DNA from: RGIG2206 sp045540915
GTDB lineage: Bacteria > Bacillota > Clostridia > Oscillospirales > Acutalibacteraceae
Assembly (NCBI GenBank): GCA_045540915.1
Contig: JAZQID010000125.1
Coordinates: forward strand, 1 to 18,242
DNA length: 18,242 nt
Direction: 5' to 3'
The position numbers and the translations under genes were made by a program. This document shows, one piece after another, positions 14,477 to 18,242 of this stretch (position 1 is its first letter; each line of letters starts with the position of its first letter). The notes beneath the pieces were generated by a model. The model had not been told where the DNA came from. It searched no databases and worked only from the letters and a program-made list of their open reading frames with translations.

Positions 14477-14505
14477 TTGTGATTTGGGACAAGTTGTAGT
14501 ATAAT
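14477..14505 (+). promoter_or_regulatory. Promoter of the nifS-thiI-sortase operon
   Basis: TTGTGA (14477-14482), 17-base spacer, perfect TATAAT (14500-14505). Start near 14512. This excludes an in-frame ATG at 14511 as the desulfurase start. Confidence 0.8.
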
Positions 14506-14543
14506 TTATAATGTATAATTATTTGCAGACAGGAGGCGGGCAG

Positions 14544-15677
14544 ATGGCAATGCATTATCTTGACAACAGCGCGACGACACCCCTTTGCGACGAGGCAAAG
14601 CAGGCTGTGCGCGACCATCTGGACAGCTTCGGCAACCCCTCCTCTATGCACCTGCTCGGCGCTCAGGCTTTGGTCAAGCTTGACAACGCTCGCGCCCTGC
14701 TTGCCCGCGCCGTCGGCTGTCAGCCCAAGGAGTTATATTTCACCTCCTGCGGAAGCGAGGCCAACAACACCGCCATCTTCGGTGCCGCCCGTGCCAAGAA
14801 GCGCGAGGGCAACCACCTCGTCACCACCGCTATTGAGCATCCCTCGGTGCTAAGGTGCTTCGAGCAACTCGAGAAGGAAGGATTCTCGGTCACCTATCTT
14901 CAGCCCGACTCAAACGGCCGCATCTCTGAGCAGGCGGTGGCCGATGCGGTACGCAAGGACACCGTCCTTGTGTCAATGATGTACGTCAACAACGAAACGG
15001 GTGCCGTTTTACCCGTTGCTTCGATAAAACCCGCTCTCAAGGCGGTCGGCAGTAACGCTCTCGTTCACAGCGACTGTGTGCAGGCCTTCGGCAAACTGTC
15101 GGTAAGACCCGAAAGTCTCGGCACCGACCTCATCACCCTGAGCGGTCACAAGGTCCACGCGCCCAAGGGCATCGGCGCACTTTACCTCTCGCAAAAGGCG
15201 AGGATACTCCCCCTCATCTACGGTGGGGGTCAGGAGAAGGGCTTGCGCTCGGGCACCGAGTCGACCCTGCTTATCGAGGCCTTTGCCGCCGCTGTCAAGG
15301 CTTTACCGCCGCTGACCGAAACCTACGAGCGCATCTACGCGCTTTGGGCCGATGCACGCGAGCGTCTCTCGGCCATTGACGGAGTTGTCATCAACTCACC
15401 CGACGACGCCTTGCCCTATGTGCTCAACTTCTCGGTGCAGGGTATTCGCTCCGAGGTTATGATGCATCATCTTGAAGCCGGCGAGGTCTACGTTTCAAGC
15501 GGAAGCGCCTGTGCCAAGGGGGGCGTAAGTCACGTTCTCGCCGCGCAGGGCATCTCCCGTCCCGTCGCAGACAGCGCCATCCGCGCAAGTTTTTCCCGTT
15601 ACACCACGCAGGAGGATATCGACGCGCTGGTCGATGCCGTCAAGCAGGGTGTACGATTGCTGAAAAGAAGGAAGTAG
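14544..15677 (+). CDS. Cysteine desulfurase (NifS/IscS family), ThiI partner
   Basis: PLP enzyme that takes sulfur from cysteine as a protein persulfide. 377 residues from the ATG at 14544, 7 bases after AGGAGG (the next ATG, two codons on, is possible). DNSATTP near the N-terminus, TSCGSEANNTA near 72, TAIEHPSV near 98 (His over the cofactor), NNETGAVLPV near 150, Schiff-base Lys203 in SGHKVHAPKG, and the persulfide Cys323 in SSGSACAKGG. The short active-site loop and the thiI gene 4 bases downstream fit the NifZ-like dedicated donor for tRNA 4-thiouridine rather than a general Fe-S assembly enzyme; no IscU-like gene is next to it. Confidence 0.93.
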   Translation: MAMHYLDNSATTPLCDEAKQAVRDHLDSFGNPSSMHLLGAQALVKLDNARALLARAVGCQPKELYFTSCGSEANNTAIFGAARAKKREGNHLVTTAIEHPSVLRCFEQLEKEGFSVTYLQPDSNGRISEQAVADAVRKDTVLVSMMYVNNETGAVLPVASIKPALKAVGSNALVHSDCVQAFGKLSVRPESLGTDLITLSGHKVHAPKGIGALYLSQKARILPLIYGGGQEKGLRSGTESTLLIEAFAAAVKALPPLTETYERIYALWADARERLSAIDGVVINSPDDALPYVLNFSVQGIRSEVMMHHLEAGEVYVSSGSACAKGGVSHVLAAQGISRPVADSAIRASFSRYTTQEDIDALVDAVKQGVRLLKRRK

Positions 15678-15681
15678 CCGT

Positions 15682-16872
15682 ATGAAAGAAATTATTTTGG
15701 TCAAGAACGGCGAGCTCGCTCTCAAGGGGCTCAACCGTGCGACCTTTGAGGACTCCCTGATCCGCTCGATAAGAAAGCGCCTTGCCCCTCTCGGCAAGAC
15801 CGATATAAAGAAAGCCCAGTCGACCATCTTCATCGAGCCGCTCGAGGAGAATTTCGACTTTGACGAGGCTCTCGACCGCGTTTCGCGCACCTTCGGTATC
15901 GCAGGCTTTTCACGCGCCGCCGTTTGCGAGAAGTCGATGGACGACATTCTTACCCGCGGTGTCGACTGGCTCAAGGATAAGCTGGCGGGCGCCAAGACCT
16001 TCAAGGTCGAAAGCAAGCGCGCCGACAAGCGTTTCCCCCTTACCTCGCCTGAGATAAGTCGCGAGATGGGCGGCGCCATTCTTTCCGCCTTGCCGCACCT
16101 TTCGGTCGACGTCAAGAATCCCGACGTCACCGTCGTGGTCGAGATACGCGATTTCGGCGCCTATATCCGCGCAGGACAAATTCAGGGCGCAGGAGGTATG
16201 CCGGTCGGAACGGGCGGCCGCGCCGCGATACTTATTTCGGGCGGAATCGACAGTCCCGTTGCCGCCTGGATGATGGCAAAGCGCGGAATCGAGCTCTTCG
16301 CCATCCATTTTGCAAGCCCACCCTACACCGGCCCTCTCGCTGAGAAAAAGGTCAAAGACCTGCTCCGTCAGGTCACCCGTTACAGCGGCCCGATAATGCT
16401 TGCAAAGGTGCCCTTCACCGAAACGCAGGTGCAGATTCAGGAGAACTGCCCCGAGGAATATTTCACCCTGATAATGCGCCGCTTTATGATGAAGATATCC
16501 TCTCGGCTGGCCGATGCCAACCGTTGCGGCGCCCTTATCACAGGCGAAAGCGTCGGTCAGGTCGCAAGTCAGACCCTTGCCGCCCTACAGGTTACCGACA
16601 ACGCCTCGGACAAATTGGTTTTGCGTCCCCTGATCGGAATGGACAAGGAGGAGATCGTCCGCATCTCCCGTAAGATAGACACCTTTGACATATCCATCCT
16701 GCCCTACGAGGACTGTTGCACAGTATTTACCCCGCGTCACCCCCGCACAAGACCCACCGAAGAGGCGGTGCTTGAAGCACAGAGCGCGCTCGACGAAGAG
16801 GCACTCATCAATGCCGCAGTTGAAGGTACGGTCTATGAATTGATAGATTACAGTTTTGTATCGGAGGTATAA
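15682..16872 (+). CDS. thiI: tRNA 4-thiouridine synthase ThiI (no rhodanese domain)
   Basis: Adenylates U8 of tRNA and transfers sulfur to it; in some organisms also serves thiamine thiazole synthesis. 396 residues: N-terminal ferredoxin-like part starting KEIILVKNGELALKGLNR, THUMP domain to about 165, then the PP-loop ATPase with SGGIDSPVA from Ser186 and GESVGQVASQTL near 290. PYEDCCTVFTPRHP near 345 supplies the Cys pair. It stops without the C-terminal rhodanese domain of E. coli ThiI, as in Bacillus, so it must receive sulfur directly from the adjacent desulfurase. Starts 4 bases after that gene; an AAGGAAG ribosome site lies at its end. Confidence 0.95.
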   Translation: MKEIILVKNGELALKGLNRATFEDSLIRSIRKRLAPLGKTDIKKAQSTIFIEPLEENFDFDEALDRVSRTFGIAGFSRAAVCEKSMDDILTRGVDWLKDKLAGAKTFKVESKRADKRFPLTSPEISREMGGAILSALPHLSVDVKNPDVTVVVEIRDFGAYIRAGQIQGAGGMPVGTGGRAAILISGGIDSPVAAWMMAKRGIELFAIHFASPPYTGPLAEKKVKDLLRQVTRYSGPIMLAKVPFTETQVQIQENCPEEYFTLIMRRFMMKISSRLADANRCGALITGESVGQVASQTLAALQVTDNASDKLVLRPLIGMDKEEIVRISRKIDTFDISILPYEDCCTVFTPRHPRTRPTEEAVLEAQSALDEEALINAAVEGTVYELIDYSFVSEV

Positions 16873-16875
16873 TTG

Positions 16876-18242
16876 ATGAACGCTGAAATTATTACCATAA
16901 AAAAGCAATCGGGTGCCGATTCGATCGAGTCAAACCTGCTTGTTATCAAGGACGGCCTTTCGGTCTGCGGTATCGATACCCGTCACTCCTGCGTTGTCGG
17001 CACCGAGCCTATTGAGTTGAAGCGTGCCCTCAAGACTGCCGTCTTGCGCAGCGACGTCATCGTCATTTGCGGCGGTATCGGTTGGGAAAGCGATGACAGA
17101 GCCATCTCTACCGTTTGCTCCGCAATCGGTATGGGTGCGGTCAGCGACGAGGCTACGGTCGAGCGCATCACCGACAATTTTGCCGAGGGTATACTGCCCG
17201 AAAACTATCTCAACGCCGCCCTTGTGCCTGCAACTGCCAAGGTCTTCAGCGTGTCCGAAAGCGTACTGCCCGGTTGTGCCGTGTCGGCCGTCAATCAGAG
17301 CATTATTATGCTCCCCGACGATCCCACCACTCTGCACGCGATGATAAACGATCCCGTCCGCGCCTTTTTGGGACGCGTAGGCGGATTTTCGGTTATGTTT
17401 GAGGAGGAAAAGCCCTCTGCCGAAGAATATTTTGAGCCTGCCATCGTCACCCCCGACGGAACCGAGTTCAAGCCGAACGTAGCCGAGTTCTACGACGAAG
17501 AGGAGAGCAGTGCAACCTACGACGATGCTCTGCGCGGAATTGAACCTCATCAACCCAAATCTGTTGAAGATACTGTCGAACAACCAAAGGAATTTGTTGA
17601 CGAATGGGATGCCGACAGCCTTGCCGCTCAAGCCGAGGGCAAGCCCATCGAGTCCGAGCCCGAACAGGAAGTCGAGCAGGAGAGCGATGAGGAGCCCAAA
17701 AAGGCCAAAAAGCAGTCCATCTTCATCAGAATTGCCCGTTTCTTCTTCCCGTGGGAAGGTGACAAGGGCCCCGAGATCGCTCGCAAGATGGTCTTCCTTG
17801 CCGCAACCATCGGCATCATCATCTCGGGCTGTTATATCTTTGACTACTTCAGCGAGAAGCAGGCCAACGATGCGATTCTTGAGCAGGTGAGGGATATGTA
17901 CCATCCCACCGATACCGCGGTCAACGAGGACGGCTCCCTGCGCCGCTTTGACGAGCTTGTTGCACAGAATCCCGACTGCATCGGCTGGATCACCGTGCCC
18001 AACACCAAGATCGACAACCCTGTTTATCAGGCGGCCGACAATCAGTATTATGTAAACCGCAACCCCAACAAGACCTACTCGGTCTACGGCTCCATTTTTG
18101 CCGATTTCCGCAACACCGTTTCGGTTGACGGAAACAGCGCCAACATAACCCTCTACGGCCATCATATGAAGGATGGCACGATGTTCGCAAATCTTCATAA
18201 CTACAAGAAGATGAGCTTCTATCAGGAAAATCCCGTCATTAC
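16876..18242 (+). CDS. CinA/MoCF-like domain fused to a class B sortase (3' end outside window)
   Basis: I translated this frame by hand from the ATG at 16876 (GGAGG 8 bases upstream) to the window end and met no stop in 455 codons. Residues 1-175 resemble the MoCF domain of CinA: MNAEIITI, then RSDVIVICGGIG, DD at 73-74, ALVPATAKV, LPDDP near 146-150. Residues about 176-275 are an acidic linker, followed by a basic patch (275-286) and one membrane helix (about 305-322). Residues about 356 onward match class B sortases: NPDCIGWITVP, an NxKID.PVYQ segment, and LYGHHMKDGTMF with the likely catalytic His429. Positive-inside charges put the MoCF part in the cytoplasm and the sortase outside. Catalytic Cys and Arg lie beyond the window. 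It begins 3 bases after thiI. Confidence 0.85.
   Translation, partial: MNAEIITIKKQSGADSIESNLLVIKDGLSVCGIDTRHSCVVGTEPIELKRALKTAVLRSDVIVICGGIGWESDDRAISTVCSAIGMGAVSDEATVERITDNFAEGILPENYLNAALVPATAKVFSVSESVLPGCAVSAVNQSIIMLPDDPTTLHAMINDPVRAFLGRVGGFSVMFEEEKPSAEEYFEPAIVTPDGTEFKPNVAEFYDEEESSATYDDALRGIEPHQPKSVEDTVEQPKEFVDEWDADSLAAQAEGKPIESEPEQEVEQESDEEPKKAKKQSIFIRIARFFFPWEGDKGPEIARKMVFLAATIGIIISGCYIFDYFSEKQANDAILEQVRDMYHPTDTAVNEDGSLRRFDELVAQNPDCIGWITVPNTKIDNPVYQAADNQYYVNRNPNKTYSVYGSIFADFRNTVSVDGNSANITLYGHHMKDGTMFANLHNYKKMSFYQENPVI

Noticed and set aside
14511..14543. Upstream in-frame ATG extending the cysteine desulfurase by 11 residues
   Set aside because: It lies at the predicted transcription start and has no ribosome site; the ATG at 14544 has AGGAGG.

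Overview
The window looks like a chromosomal segment of a spore-forming gut-type Clostridia, probably Oscillospirales/Ruminococcaceae-like. That placement is an inference from gene content (RNase Y, a fused SecDF, GerW/YtfJ, DUF421+DUF4363, a PRK06851-type ATPase, a NifS-ThiI pair, class B sortase), from GC-rich codon use with AT-rich intergenic DNA, and from palindromic intergenic repeats of a kind I recall from gut Firmicutes. Promoters are unusually legible: nine have near-consensus sigma-A boxes with an exact 17-base spacer.

Layout. 1-839 (-): 5' part of rny, divergent from an aspartate-aminotransferase-like gene (1097-2380, +). 2395-5180 (+): a promoter, a small one-helix protein and a fused secDF. 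A two-way terminator separates these from a DUF421/DUF4363 pair (5237-6279, -). 6373-6553: tRNA-Ser(GGA) with its own promoter and terminator, then a short repeat-rich spacer. 6746-9631 (+): a complete proBAC operon turning glutamate into proline. 9646-10485: an AT-rich, repeat-bearing patch that looks inserted, carrying one unrecognised gene on the minus strand. 10487-14377 (-): gerW; a RING-like zinc protein with a membrane domain cotranscribed with galU; a P-loop ATPase; and a small membrane protein. 14477-18242 (+): an operon of cysteine desulfurase, thiI and a partial third gene.

The most striking item is that third gene (16876 to the window end). One uninterrupted frame encodes an N-terminal CinA/MoCF-like (molybdopterin-binding fold) domain, a long acidic linker, a single transmembrane helix and the start of a class B sortase domain. 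It begins 3 bases after thiI. This would place a cytosolic nucleotide/cofactor-type fold on the inner side of a surface-protein transpeptidase, in the same operon as a tRNA-thiolation pair. The sortase Cys and Arg lie beyond the window.

How genes work together: NifS supplies persulfide sulfur to ThiI for tRNA 4-thiouridine (and possibly thiazole). ProB/ProA/ProC form a full pathway with translational coupling. SecDF assists Sec export. GalU supplies UDP-glucose for envelope polymers. The roles of the RING/DUF2628 protein, the PRK06851-like ATPase, the small membrane proteins and the AT-rich gene are unknown.
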